This document shows, in pieces, positions 45,020 through 56,884 of a DNA stretch of 64,000 nucleotides. Numbering within the stretch: position 1 is the stretch's first letter; every line of letters begins with the position of its first letter. Under the pieces are notes generated by a model. It made no database searches and was not told where the DNA came from. It was given only the letters and a program-made list of their open reading frames with translations. Source of the stretch: Desarmillaria ectypa (lineage: Eukaryota; Basidiomycota; Agaricomycetes; Agaricales; Physalacriaceae); assembly GCA_030407005.1 (NCBI GenBank), contig JAUDYN010000002.1:744001-808000 (forward strand), in the 5' to 3' direction. Position numbers and translations under genes: made by a program.

Positions 45020-46436
45020 TCATATAAATGACGGCAATCCAATAACTTCTCTAACTTCCCTCATCACGGCCTCTGATCTCTCAGCGGATTTGGCTGCGCC
45101 ATCTAGAGCAACTTCACGAAGATACGCCGCGTCCTTCCGCAATCTCTCAAACTCTGCCCTTGGTCCTTTCAGTGTTTCCTCAACTACTTCTGTAAGGTCA
45201 CGTTTGACATGTCCGTGATTCTTGCCTTGATACCGCAAGGCAACATCGACAACGTTCTCGTTCGTGCATGCTGCCAGAATAGCCAAGAGGTTGGCGGTGC
45301 CCGGTCGGTTGATAGGGTCGTAGGTGATTCCTGGTATAGAGTCTGTCACCGCAACCCGAATCTTGGACGCGATCTGGGAAGCGTCGTCGGTGAGGAGGAT
45401 GCGAGACGACACGTCGGGAGCTGATTTTGACATCTTGGATGAAGGATCGCGAAGGGACAGTATTCGTTTAGAGGATGCTAAATAAATGTTGGTTTTTGGG
45501 AGGCTGCGATGGAGGAAGGAGACTGACTTTTAAGAAGTGCGGGAAGGGTGAATAATGGGGACTCGGGCGAAAAAGTATGATTGAATCGTTCCGCGATATC
45601 TCGACATAGCTCTACATGTTGAATCTGGTCATCGCCAACTGGTACGTGGGTAGCGCTTGAATATGATAGAAGTAAGGGACGTGGGAGACGAATAACATGA
45701 AGTGCACTCACTTGTACACCAAGATATCGGCAGCTTGAAGGATAGGGTAGGTGAATAAACCGGCGTTGAGCGAACCCTCGTCGACGTCAGTATCGTCGGA
45801 CATATTACGTGAAGTAGCCAGTCGTGACTACGCGGCGGTCAGGCTCTATTGCAGGCTGAGATTTCAGGATATTTACCTTCCAAGTTGTCATTCGGCGCAG
45901 CATTCCTGTAGATGTTATGCAGTTGAATATCCAGGCTAGTTCAGCGTGATCCCTGTTCTACGATTCGGAGGGATTAGTAGGAATAACCAAGGTAAAGCAT
46001 AGTCACGCACCGTGTCCTGATGAAATATTATCGAGCGTTTTGGGTCTAATCCGATGGCCAAGAGAACAGCCAGCGTGTCATTTCTCGCGTTGGCGAGCTG
46101 TGCCGAGTCCTGGGGCAGAGTCAAAGCATGCCAGCTGGCGACCATGTAGAGTAGGACATCGTCCGGTCCAGCTTCCCGTTGAAGCTTCACCCAATTCGCA
46201 AGGGCTCCAAAATAATTGCCTAGCTGCATGTGCCATCAGCCGCCTATCCTTCTAGCCGGCCGTAAAGCACATACATGTGGCACGCCAGTCGGCTGAATTC
46301 CGGAAAGGACAACGCGATTTTTACTCTTCACGTCATTGTGCGTGACAGAGGAAGTAGTAAAGTACCTGCAGCGACAAGGCAAGAAGAAAGAACGGACTGT
46401 CCGTTTGAGGAGAGATGACTGCATTATTTGAGGCAA
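45020..46436 (-). CDS. MSW1: Mitochondrial tryptophanyl-tRNA synthetase
   Basis: Charges mitochondrial tRNA-Trp. The N-terminus ([31 protein letters not shown]) is basic and hydroxylated like a mitochondrial presequence; the ATG at 46424 is an alternative start. The class-I catalytic domain begins [13 protein letters not shown], then after an intron [19 protein letters not shown], whose PHLGNY is the HIGH equivalent. Then [45 protein letters not shown] (across an intron), [26 protein letters not shown], and [12 protein letters not shown] with the KMSKS motif. The anticodon-binding C-terminus ends [12 protein letters not shown] at 45020. Bacterial-type TrpRS layout, ~360 residues. The gene diverges from NAA35 with 124 bp between ATGs. 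Confidence 0.92.
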
Positions 46437-46560
46437 GAGACACAGCCACTGACATGTCTCTGACTTTCACCATCGCCCATTTATGATTTTTTCCAGAGCT
46501 ATGATATCGATTATCTGAGGCTCGCTATCTGCAAATCAGACGTGTATCTGAACGATAAAT
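46437..46560. promoter_or_regulatory. 124-bp divergent promoter (MSW1 / NAA35)
   Basis: Two head-to-head genes have start codons only 124 bp apart. The interval is mixed-sequence with no clear TATA box and must supply both transcripts. Confidence 0.45.
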
Positions 46561-49348
46561 ATGGATTCGGGACCTAAAGGCACCGACATGCCTGGCGGCG
46601 ATGCCTTTCAGGACGTGACTGACGTCTTCCTCAACGCTGCAGCCGGTGAGTAGCAATACGGCAGATTTCTACAAGCAAAGTGACGATTTCGTCGTTGAAG
46701 AGATGAAACCTGGTGGCTTGATCATGATGGAAGGTTTCTCGCTTCTGGATGCCATGAGTGCGTTGGAGGTACGCCCTTTCTGCTCTTCACGGTACCTTGA
46801 TCTTCATCTCTTTTCCTAGATTGGTGAGCCTCGTCTGGATAGCGGGATGATTATAGAAAAGAACCGAAGACCGCCGTTTAATCCATTAACGCCCTTGCTA
46901 CCAGAAGAAGTTTGTTGGATAATTGACAGGTCGTTTTCCTACGAGGTTAGTCTCAACGAGGCCCGTGAGGGTAACAACTGATAGATGTTTTATAGATGGA
47001 ATGGCATGCGGGAAATCTTCTTTCAAATACAGTCTTCACCCTCGTTTATGTCCACGAGCTAGGCGCTATAGATCCGGATGTGGTGCCCTACCAACCTCTC
47101 ACTGGAGACCCCGATCGACCAGTCGAACTACTCTCGGTCGTTCTTAGGACCTTTGTTTTTGGTTATTTGAAGTGTTGCGGTCTTGCATGGGATTCTCTCA
47201 ATAGAGGGATTCTCCAGGACGTGAGTCTTATTATTCATGATATTTAAATATCAAATATCAGTTGTTGAAGTTCATTTCTAGACAGAGGACTGGCAAGGGG
47301 ATAAATGTGATGTTTCATTGTTAGAAGGTTACCCTGTCAAGTCTGTGCTGGCCAGGCTTGATGAAGCATCAGATTGGCTACTGCATACAATGAAGAGTGT
47401 GTTTGGTCCCTTGCGGTGGTACCTATGTTAACACTGTCTTAGTACCGCCGCAATGGAGAGACGGGTTGCGAGTCCGTCTTGACTTACGAAAAGTTGGTGG
47501 TCATTCCATTTTCTTCTGCTGCGTTCCCATCTCGCCCTAGATTATTCTCCAGCTCATGGACTGCAACGTATTTGACGAGCCTGGGCCGTTCAAGGACCTA
47601 CTACACCGAGCGCATGAGCTCTTGGATATCGTACGGGCCCATCCTGCGCCTGTACCACAGGCCGATTCTCCAGCGCAACTTGCCTTTGATCCGTTCATAG
47701 CCCGTCGTCTCACAACCTTCATACCAGTCCGTGAAATCGACGTTCTCTCCACAATGCAAACATGGGATGCATTAGAAAAACTTTTGGATGGCTGGCGTGA
47801 GATGTTATCGCTATCTCTAACAAAATATATAACGACCTGGGAGGTAGTACTAACCCTTTTATAATATTCTTGACGCTAAATGGTGTTCTGTTTGAGATTG
47901 TAGGAAATTTGCGACGGTGGCAATCAATTCAAAATTCTGCCTATATACGCTCTCGCACGCAGGTAGGTGATCGTCCAGGACGGGAGTCGCAGTCCCACTC
48001 ACATCTTGTTTGTAGAATTGTTTTTACGATGGTTTGCTGATACTCAATAGATTCACCTTATCCTGGCTTATTCAGTCCTTTATGGCTGAGACCTTGGGAG
48101 CAAATTACGAGTGGATGATTCAAGTTATCCAGGATGGTTGGAAGGGTGCTCTACCTCCGCCTTTGGCTCAAATAGAACGTTCTTTGGTTCAGGTCGGTTC
48201 TTCTGTCATCTATTACATCATAAATTCAGTGAAAGACATAGCTCCTCAACATGCATATTACTGGAAATTGGATGAACGGGCCACGGCGGAGACGTCAGCT
48301 AATGAACTTGGCTTTTGACTGGCATGTCTTCTACGACCAGCTCGTTAACCTGTCCTCTCATTTCGCCAGCGACGTAAGACCGCAAATCTCTCCCAGATTC
48401 TCTTGCTTACCACCTTAATTAGACTTCTCCCGTTTATGATGTTGTGAAACAGCTACCTAATGCAGCTCTTATCTGGAGGCTTTCGTCAATTAGAGAGATA
48501 ATACTGTCGGGTTTCCAACTGGAGCTCTACGCTGAGGAAGAAAAGCCGTTTGCATACTGGTACACATCTCAGGTTATCGAACAGCAACTCTGTTGCTTGG
48601 ATGAGATGCTGCCTGTTATACCGTTAGGCGAGCGGCGTTACGTATGCACAAAATTCGGTCTGATGAACGTCCACAGACTCTAATACCTACGGGGAGCTTC
48701 AATTCCAGAAGCAGTTCCTAACAGCAATACAGATAATGAGTATAGCTATGTTTTCTGTACGTGCCTTCAGTCTCTGCACTTCACTGCGATAAACCTATTG
48801 TACCTTCAGGTCATGGCGCCATTGCTACCGTTTGACTGGCAGCGCATGAAGCCAAATTTTCTCCGCCGACACAAGTGGGTGTGGCGCCCTCAATACGGAG
48901 ACATCCGCATTCCGCCCGTGGGACATCCTGAGCTGTATAAGTTTCTCCCCTCGACGCAGGAAATCTCCGAGGTATGAACCAGGCTTTGTCGGTTTGAGCT
49001 CGTCATTCACTCCCTCCCTAGGATGAATCTTACTCCCCATCGGAGTCCTTTGGTTTCGCGCGCGCCATCATCGGCCAATTGCTTCAGTCAACTCTCTGTA
49101 ACGATTGGGCGAGCCAGTGGAGAGACGAGCGGCGAAAGGTTCGCCAATCCTCGTTGCTTTTATTGACATATTTCACGAATAGCTCTCGACAGTTTCTCCG
49201 CGTCTTGGTGACTACTTGCAACAATCTTGCTGGACTACCCAGCTCTATGCGAGACGTCCCGCCTTTTGATCTGAAGACTCTACATTGGGATCCCCGACAG
49301 AACCCTTGGTTCCCCAATCTCCTTCGTGGGGAAATAGTTGCTTCTTAG
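46561..49348 (+). CDS. NAA35: NatC acetyltransferase auxiliary subunit Mak10/Naa35
   Basis: Mak10/Naa35 anchors the NatC N-terminal acetyltransferase (Naa30/Naa38) to ribosomes. From MDSGPKGTDMPGGDAFQDVT, the hallmark block is MKPGGLIMMEGFSLLDAMSA then IGEPRLDSGMI, matching the family's GELV...F.L...ALE..DPKMD.GM. Later segments are WIIDRSFSYEMEWHAGNLLS (across an intron), TVFTLVYVHELGAIDPDVV, QLAFDPFIARRLTTFIPVRE, LSWLIQSFMAETLGANYEWM, VIEQQLCCLDEML and MAPLLPFDWQRMKPNFLRRH. C-terminal FLRVLVTTCNNLAGLPSSMR ends LLRGEIVAS at 49348. About a dozen short introns. ~700 residues, standard. A tubulin-complex identity was considered and dropped because of the PRLDSGM block. Confidence 0.88.
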
Positions 49349-49962
49349 GAATCGTAGCTTGCCCATTCGTTGGTCTAAGCACATGATGGATTGATATCTC
49401 TTGGAAGTTGATCTAAGGTTCAAGAAATATCAAATCAATCGCGCGTTTAGATAAATGAGTGGTCATTCAGGTGCCTTAAAGTTACTATACCCCAAAGGAG
49501 TCCTGGTTCCCGTTTGGGTTGTATCATGTGTGGTGGTTCTTTTGGCATGCTTTTGTTTGCCTTTAGTACCCTCCGGGAGAGAGGTTGAGTGTGTCGGGGT
49601 AGATGTTCAAGCTGTTATTTTCCTTATCGTTTTGTGTGGTCATGGCAGTAATTTGTAGACAACATAGATGAAAAAACGTACAGTCTCGATTCTATTGATG
49701 ATCAATATTTCAATTGCGGAAATGATGATCCAGCCTTCGCGGAACGTGACGAGAAGTCTTTCTGCCTTGACATTCATGGCTGTGTTCTACTCGACGAATA
49801 AACAAGTATTCCGGAGGACTATAATTTTCCGGGATTGCGCCTCTGAGTGACAACTACTATAGGCAAACGACATTCCCGAACCCCGCACTAAGCGACCCCC
49901 GTGACAATATTTCGTCATGATCAGACCGAAAGGGGCCGCCAGCCTCCCCATGTGCAACTGGA
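49349..49962. other. Intergenic, no supported gene
   Basis: A 67-codon plus-strand frame at 49455-49658 has a hydrophobic stretch (VPVWVVSCVVVLLACFCLPL) but no family match and no context, so I do not call it. The right end should hold the promoter of the Zn2Cys6 gene. Confidence 0.35.
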
Positions 49963-52900
49963 ATGCCACCAGAGACAACCAAGCGACGACAGAAGGTCTT
50001 CAGTGAGGAAGAGCTCAAGGATATCGAGCAAAAACGTATTCGGGGTGCGTCGTTATTACTTCACGTACCTGGCCTGCAAATTGACTGGATACACGACATG
50101 TCTTACATCTACGGCCGCCGTTCTTATTCTATTCTCACCCACTATTTTGTGCCCTTATCTTAATCGCTCGTTGTTCAGGTGAGCTTTCTTGTGCGGAATG
50201 TCGTCGACTCAGTAGGCTTGCATCTTATACACTGGTCGCGAAGACACCACTCATCCGTCTGGACCAGAACTTCGCTGCGATAAGAAAGTTCCCTGTAGCT
50301 CGTGTTGTAGGCGAGGATGCGAGAGTATATGCCCCTGTGGTTAGATCTCTTCCATTAAGTGCGACACCCAGAGCTACAATAACGCTCAACAGGTATTTTG
50401 TCTGCGGGACAAGGCACTAGGTTCGTTTCTCGTACAATCACCCTCTGCTCAAATTTTAACGTTTTTCCAGATTCATTCTCGCTGATACAGACCATCTGCA
50501 TCGCAAAATCACTGAAATGAGCCAACGTATACGGTCACTTGAGGACGCATTAGCGATTCTACAAGCTACTGTCTCTGAAGAGCGACACCCTCTTCTCGAG
50601 GACGAACTTCTCACAGTAAAATTTGGAGCAGAGGCTTCAAACATAGACCGACGTCCTGCTGAGACACAGGCCATTGATGCCCTCGGGACATTGACGCTGA
50701 CGGACGAGGGGGACATGCGGTACTTCGGTAGGTCAGCCGGTTCAGAGGTACGTTGGTTTTCTTCGCGCAGCACATTCATTGACCGTGCTTTTCAGACGTT
50801 AATCGTTACGTCTTCTCTCCTTCATGTGTCATCGTTGACACTAACTCACTCTACAGGCCGGCGAGGAGTGGGATGATATTTCCGACGATTCATCCGACCA
50901 CAGTACCAAGCTTTCAACAAGTCCGCAGTTAGAGAAAGCCACCAAAGGATTTCCATTTTCACAAACGCATACACTGGTTGCCGATATTGTCTCCAGGTTG
51001 CCTACCAGAAACCGCGCCCACGTCCTCTGTCAATTGTACATCGATCACGCGTCCCTCTTCTTCCGGCCTATCAAAAGCGATGAATTATTCGACTTATTCC
51101 TCCCTGACATATACAATGATCCTCATTCAGCACTTCCACATACACTCGCTGCCCTTTTCTTTGTGTTTGCACTAGGGGCGCTGTTTGATCTCTGTCTTGG
51201 GCCTTACAACAAGGAGGCGGAATTGTATTACCATCTGGGCCTTACAGCGCTGTCACTGAAACACATTCTACTGGAGACGCCCCAAATAAACACCATTCGT
51301 GCGGTCGGACTTATGGCGACGTATCACAGCATGGCTAGTAAAAAATATTCCCGAGATAGCGCAGTATGTCCGCATTTGTATTATTATGCCCTCGAACTCA
51401 TATATTTCAGTGGTGCAATATGGGTCTTGCTGCCAAGTTAGCACTAAGTGTGAGCTTCTTTGGAATCTTTCATACTCTCACTGTTGACTATAATTCTAGA
51501 TTGGCCTTCGTTAGTCTGTTGTCACTACTTGAGCATTTCTCCACTTACACGATATACCTTATAGATCGAGATAGTGCAAGATGGCACATGGACCCTAGCA
51601 CCGTCCAAATGCGCAGAAATCTATGGTGGGAAATCGTCTCGTCCGACGTATCTCATGCAAGTCATTTTAACGTTCGTGTTTGGCGGGTCTGAGCTAACGG
51701 ACTAGAACAGAGCCTTGCTCTTGGTCGGCCACCATCGGTTCACCTATCGTTTGTCGACTGTGAGTTCCCAACCGACGAGGAGGCGACGTTGAGCCAGTCT
51801 GGAGATATTGAATTTGGCTGTAAGTTAAGTGTAAACTCTCGCTTTACCGCTCGAACTCATGTGTCACGTCTACAGTCTGGCGCATGAAGCACGTCTTTGC
51901 CCGAGACATTTTTAGCGCCGTCGTTGACGCAACCTTGACTGCCCAAGCACCTAGCTATGCCACTATACTAGACCTCGATAAGAAGGTCCGTCAGATAACC
52001 TTCCCTGCGTCATTCAATCCGTACGTTAAACTTGAAGATGGGAGGGAGGAATACTATTCTAGTGCGAAAAGTTTAAAAGACTTTTATGCAAGTCAGCATA
52101 GGACCGTCAGTGAGTGACTCCAACGCATACCTTTTCGCGCTTCCTGTTTTTTATATCTCATCTTTAGCGATGCTCTATCTGCATCGAAGTTACTTTGCTC
52201 AAGCTATTCTCGACTTCCCTTCTAACCCTCTTCTCAGTCCTTTCGCTCCCTCTTTCCTGACAGCGTATCGGAGCGCGTCTGTTGTGATAAAGGCTGCTGC
52301 GCATCAGTTTGATCGTTCAGCTGACGTGGTCACAGGGGTGTGGTTCCTCCTCTATCACGTTTTTTCTTCAGCAGTAAGAGAATTATCGAATGAATCTGCC
52401 CTTGCCCTATTTACCATCCCTGTAGGTGGTCGTTGGCAGTGTGGTCACTCGTTCACCTAAAACTACGATCGCTCGAAGTGCTTTGGAGGACTTAGAATTA
52501 GCCATCAGGTTGTTCGAAACAAGCGCTGCTAAATCTCAGAGAGCACGGGTCGCCTTAGTGAGTTCATAAACTTGACGCCTTTGTCTGCATTCTAAAGCTA
52601 TCCGACTAGAGCATTTTGCGCAAGTTGAAAGACAAAGCTGTGGTGTCCTACACCCAGTCCCGGTCAACATCACCATCTGAGAACGATGTTTCCATTGATC
52701 AACCTGACAGGTCATCCACGCAGCCACCGCATTCCGAATCTGAAGATGAATTAGCTATATTCGGTGGACAAACTAAAGTGTTGATGAAGCGGCATCGGTC
52801 AAAGAACTCTTTGCAGATCACCGGTTCCCCTGCTTCTACCTCCGAGTCCACGCCTTCTCCTGGGCTTCCAGTGACCGAAGCGACGCCACCCAAAGTTAAT

Positions 52901-53449
52901 GTCCATCCCTCATTGATGGATTACATCAAAGACGGCGGCGGGGGAATGATGTCGACGCCTCATCAACAAATTCATGGACAGTGGTCCCAAACTGTAGAAC
53001 CATCTACCTCGTCGTCAGGATCTCCTTCTCCTTTCGTGAATGTCCCACCGACTGGCACAGAAGAAGACCATAGGTTTTCCTGGAACGCTCTGTTCGATCT
53101 TCAAAGCACGGATTGGATGGATACCTCTTCCGCGTATTCGAACGCACCCGTATCCACGGGCTACCATCCACAAACGATGTATACTCCTCCAGTAAACCAC
53201 GCTCCGCAGTCGCAATACCCGCTGCCCACTGTCAGTTCCGACGACTTGAACTGGTTCAACATCCAGCATCCGTCATCTATGCAAACCTACCCGGCTATTA
53301 ATGCTGCTGCGATGGCAGAACTGGGATTGATGACAGAGTCGAATATGGATCCAGGGTGGCTATCTTTAATGGAAGAGTGCGGCATTGTGGTCGCAGAGAG
53401 TTCCGTCCCGACGGTAGGGGTTTCTTCTGGGCTTGATATGATTATGTAG
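49963..53449 (+). CDS. Zn2Cys6 transcription factor with fungal-specific regulatory domain
   Basis: A fungal binuclear-cluster regulator. MPPETTKRRQKVFSEEELKD leads into the DNA-binding domain; an intron at about 50210-50269 splits it between CAECRRL and KLRCDKKVPCSSCCRRGC-ESICP, and splicing restores all six Cys ligands. A coiled-coil linker follows (LHRKITEMSQRIRSLEDAL). The fungal-trans middle region runs ~51000-52450: HVLCQLYIDHASLFFRP, LAALFFVFALGALFDLCLG, YHLGLTALSLKHILLETPQI, MRRNLWWEIVSSDVSHSLAL and GRPPSVHLSFVDCEFPTDEE. The C-terminus is Ser/Pro/Gln-rich with a plausible acidic/aromatic activation segment (FSWNALFDLQSTDWMD), ending SSGLDMIM. About ten introns, ~850 residues. Target pathway unknown; neighbours give no hint. 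Confidence 0.9.
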
Positions 53450-53621
53450 ATCAGTAATGTATGATATACCTTCAGTTAGGGTAATTTGTTACGCTTGTAC
53501 TCAAAATCTGTATTAACCATCTCTATTATATATGTCAATTGTCGATCGCAGTACACGACGTTTAGACAGGCAGTAATGATCCCGGGATATGTAGCATGAG
53601 CAGAATATGTAATATCCCAAG

Positions 53622-53864
53622 TCAAATTATGAAACAGCAATATTTAAGTAGGGTGTAGATATAAGGAATAAAGTCAACACTTGAGCTGTTATCAGGGGCA
53701 CGAGAGTCCTGTTCAGGAAAAGAGGAAACGTCTTCCATAGGTGTTTTTAGAGGGTGTGGAGGCAGATTCCGACGTCCCTTTATTACAGTAGACGAGCGAC
53801 ACAGCAGCGAAGACGCTCTCCCAATAACAGGATGCCGCCCGAGAGGAAGGAAAGAGGAAAGCAT
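53622..53864 (-). CDS. Possible small protein, weak support
   Basis: An 80-codon frame starts MLSSFLPLGRHPVIGRASSL and continues LLCRSSTVIKGRRNLPPH, a basic, Ser/Arg-rich start like a mitochondrial presequence. It ends in a hydrophobic stretch (FIPYIYTLLKYCCFII). No family recognised and no intron signal. It lies in the 590-bp gap between two better genes and may be chance. Confidence 0.2.
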   Translation of the reverse strand: MLSSFLPLGRHPVIGRASSLLCRSSTVIKGRRNLPPHPLKTPMEDVSSFPEQDSRAPDNSSSVDFIPYIYTLLKYCCFII

Positions 53865-54037
53865 GGTACGCCTCGTTGCAGTTGCGGCGGTTTAGATGGT
53901 AGACCTCATGATACGTGGTTGCGCTAGCTGAGTCTCTCGATGTATTCGGTATCTATTAGCAGGTATTCATCTGCCGCAACCACTATAAGGAGCCATAAAT
54001 CAGCCGCGTTGTAAGGTACTCTAAGGGCACTCACGTA

Positions 54038-54769
54038 TCACAAATTTCGTTTCAATTTTCCTTTGACCGCCATGCTTCCCAGAACGATACCATCCCTTCC
54101 TTCGGCCATACGAACAGCTTTCGAAACTGCAGACAAGGCGCGATCACTAATGGCTTTCATCGCATCACGTTTTGTTTCCGTGCGAGATTTCGCAGGCACT
54201 CGAATCTGGTACTCTTTCGAACCCGCAGGTAATTGTGGGTTCCAAGCGGGGTATTTAATTTCGGATACCCGTTGATATTCGTGATGGACAAGCAAGGCCA
54301 GATTACGAGTTAATTGGTGAGATAAGCCACGCGTATGGGAGGAGTTGTGTAATAGAGCAAGGGTATTGTCAACTGCTCATTGTAGATTGGTAAATGATAG
54401 ATAAAAACCAAAGTTGAGCGGCGTACCCCTGTCGTTCCAGATGGATAACCAAGACTCCAGCTCCTCCTTAACTGCAGGTGGGGGAAGGGGTTCACATTGA
54501 AGGCGGTGTATTACTTTCGCTGCGTCGCGGAAGGTGGATCGCCACAAATGGCGTAAATTTTTAGTAGCCAATGTATGGTGCAAAACTGAGGCAGAGATGG
54601 TGCGCAAAAAAAGTCTATACAGGCTGGTAAATGAGGCAGGGAGGCGCGTCATAGTGGGGAAGAGAGAAAATCTTGCCGGTGGCTGTGGCAGTGCAGCAAC
54701 AGCTTGTCTCGTATCTTCATCATTTCCTGGAAAGTGAAGAAGAGCACGTACGTTCGGTGAAGGTGCCAT
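54038..54769 (-). CDS. LYR-motif-like small mitochondrial-type protein
   Basis: Two exons. From MAPSPNVRALLHFPGNDEDT comes SFTSLYRLFLRTISASVLHH, a Leu-Tyr-Arg motif followed by a basic helix (RHLWRSTFRDAAKVIHRL), as in LYR proteins that serve mitochondrial complex assembly. An intron of ~54 nt (about 54370-54424) joins WLSIWNDR to VDNTLALLHNSSHTRGLSHQ and LTRNLALLVHHEYQRVSEIK in one frame. The second half ends GSMAVKGKLKRNL at 54038. About 185 residues. A fungal family of unknown function with this layout exists; I judge LYR membership likely but not certain. Confidence 0.6.
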
Positions 54770-56884
54770 TCACCATGTAATTCATACTATTGAGTCCTAT
54801 CTGGGTTGTATCTTGCATACCGCTTCTTGCGTGCTCTGAGCCCTGACCGGTGACCTGGGAAGCGATGGTCGAGGGATTGCTACGTTGTTCTCCTTGATTA
54901 TATTCATTCGGTGTACCATGGAGGACGGCCGTATTGCATCGGAAGTCACAGTGATGTGTGCTGGTGTGATATTATTGTCGACTTTCTCTATGTCTCAACT
55001 GCTTGCCTGTCAATAGTTTAAAAGTTTGCCTAGGGCTGCACTGAGTGGTGGAGTTTATGTACGTGTCGATCTCTCTTCCCCTTTGTTTGAGTACTAATAA
55101 AGAGTATGCGATAGCAGCGCAGGGAGGAACATGATTGGTATTCGTAGGTACCAGCCAAAATCGTAGAGCCTTCGACACCCTTCCAGTCCTTTTCTATCGT
55201 CTATTATTCGCGTCACTGAATCCCGGACAGCTCATGGCCCCATCACCTGACATGTGTTCTCCAGTCAAGCACTATCAATTTGACAAGGCAATATCTCACA
55301 GACAGCTGGGTTACTGCGATGGCCCAGAAATAGAACGAATGTATGTCCTTGCGACATCTGAGATTTTCCTTTTGACCTGTGTGTACTGTTGTCCTATTTC
55401 TCGGTTAGGGACGCGACGTGTAGACACGACAGTGAGTCGCGAAGACACGTTCGTGTTCCATTTCCCCGAAGATACAGCGCTGTGCCGGCGTACACCCTTC
55501 CTTTCACTCTTCCGACAAGTTATCCAAGGCTGAAGTTTGCGGAACCGAATTCACTTTGTGGCGTTGAGCCAGGGTTCATCGGGCCTTTTCGATGAGCGAT
55601 TGGATTGATCTCGTGTGCTGTTCGGGGGTTGAATTGGTTTCTTCATCATCGTGTTTTCCGGGGTTTATCAGTTTCCCAGGTGAACTTCAAGTTCCGTCAA
55701 GCTTCTTCGACACTGACTTCAGTTGACGATCTTGATGCTACGAAGATGCAGACACAGCACGGTGCTAAGCTGTACGTACTTTCTGATATGAATACGCTGT
55801 TGTTCTGAGTTAGCCGAATCCTAGCTCTGGGAGAAGATCATGCTGGGAAGCACGGGTGATTTTCTAAGCTATTCTCGTCTCAAGGCAGTCCTTCGCCAGC
55901 TCGGAAGGCCGGGTGTCGTCATAGTAAATGAACAAGAATCATGGGCCAAAACAATATTCGGATGCGGCTGATGGTTCATTTTCCGGTGCTGGAACAGGCT
56001 GTTCCATGCTTGGATGGAAAGATGAAAAATGGGTGTTCAATTTTCCGGTGCTTGCCGGATCTCCTCGTTACTGATGTGACTATTTATTTACAAGCGGTCA
56101 AATCCCCTCCATCACAACGTGCAGATCGTTTCTGCGACTTGCGAGGAATGAACGTAATGATTCAGATGTTCTACAACACTTTGCTGTGTGAATTAAGCGA
56201 GAGGAAGCTTTCCTTGACAAGATATACTGGCATTTCAGCCGAACTGCTTGTAGTTAGATACGGCCTGTTCCAGTCCTCTCGGGGCCCCTCTTGTCTAGGC
56301 GCTACCAGGTGACTAATGTCGTCAGGAAAGTAGAATACATCTAGACCATTTTTTGCAATAAGCTTTCAAGGATTCGGGAAGAATTGTGGGATATCAAGGG
56401 TATATTACTGGTATAAATGATGCACGTATTAGCGGTAGGGCTCATCAGTCCGGGGAACGTTATAAGGGCCCTTGTTACCCCACAACTGTGCCGGAAGCTA
56501 TGTCACGCGGTATGAATCACGGAGGAGTACTGAATGTGCAAGGTCCGGTCATCTGGGCAATGTGGCGAAAATTCAAAGTCCGACTCGGTGTTACAAAAAT
56601 GTGCAAATCAGGTGGACGAACCTTACCTTCTCTCTTTCCTCCCGTATCTCCTCCCCCATAGAGGTGCGCTACTATGTTTCATTATCGTTCTAGTGACAAC
56701 GTACTCATTTTTTGCAGGCAGTATTTGCCACCCTTAGATATAGAGCATCCTTTGTTTCTTGTCAGCCTTTGTGTGCCATCGCCATCTCATTTTTTTCCAC
56801 CATTCCCCAATCAAAGGTACGTCGCTGTTTTTTTCTTCAAATGGGCCCAGCTGAAATGCAGGAAAATGTCTATAGATTATAGAC
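54770..56884. other. 2.1-kb gene-poor region upstream of eEF3
   Basis: No reading frame has family signals or consistent introns. Open stretches (55135-55533, 55941-56312 and 56386-56661 on the plus strand) look random. The last ~200 bp hold pyrimidine-rich tracts (CTTTCTCTCTTTCC-like near 56625 and TTTTTTTCCACCATTCCCC near 56788), typical of promoters and 5' leaders of highly expressed fungal genes. Confidence 0.4.

Noticed and set aside
46561..49348. Gamma-tubulin complex (Spc97/98) identity
   Set aside because: The early LDAMSALEIGEPRLDSGM block and FDPFIARRL segment are characteristic of Mak10/Naa35 instead.
49455..49658. 67-codon frame with one hydrophobic segment
   Set aside because: No homologue recognised; a single short frame in an intergenic region is expected by chance.
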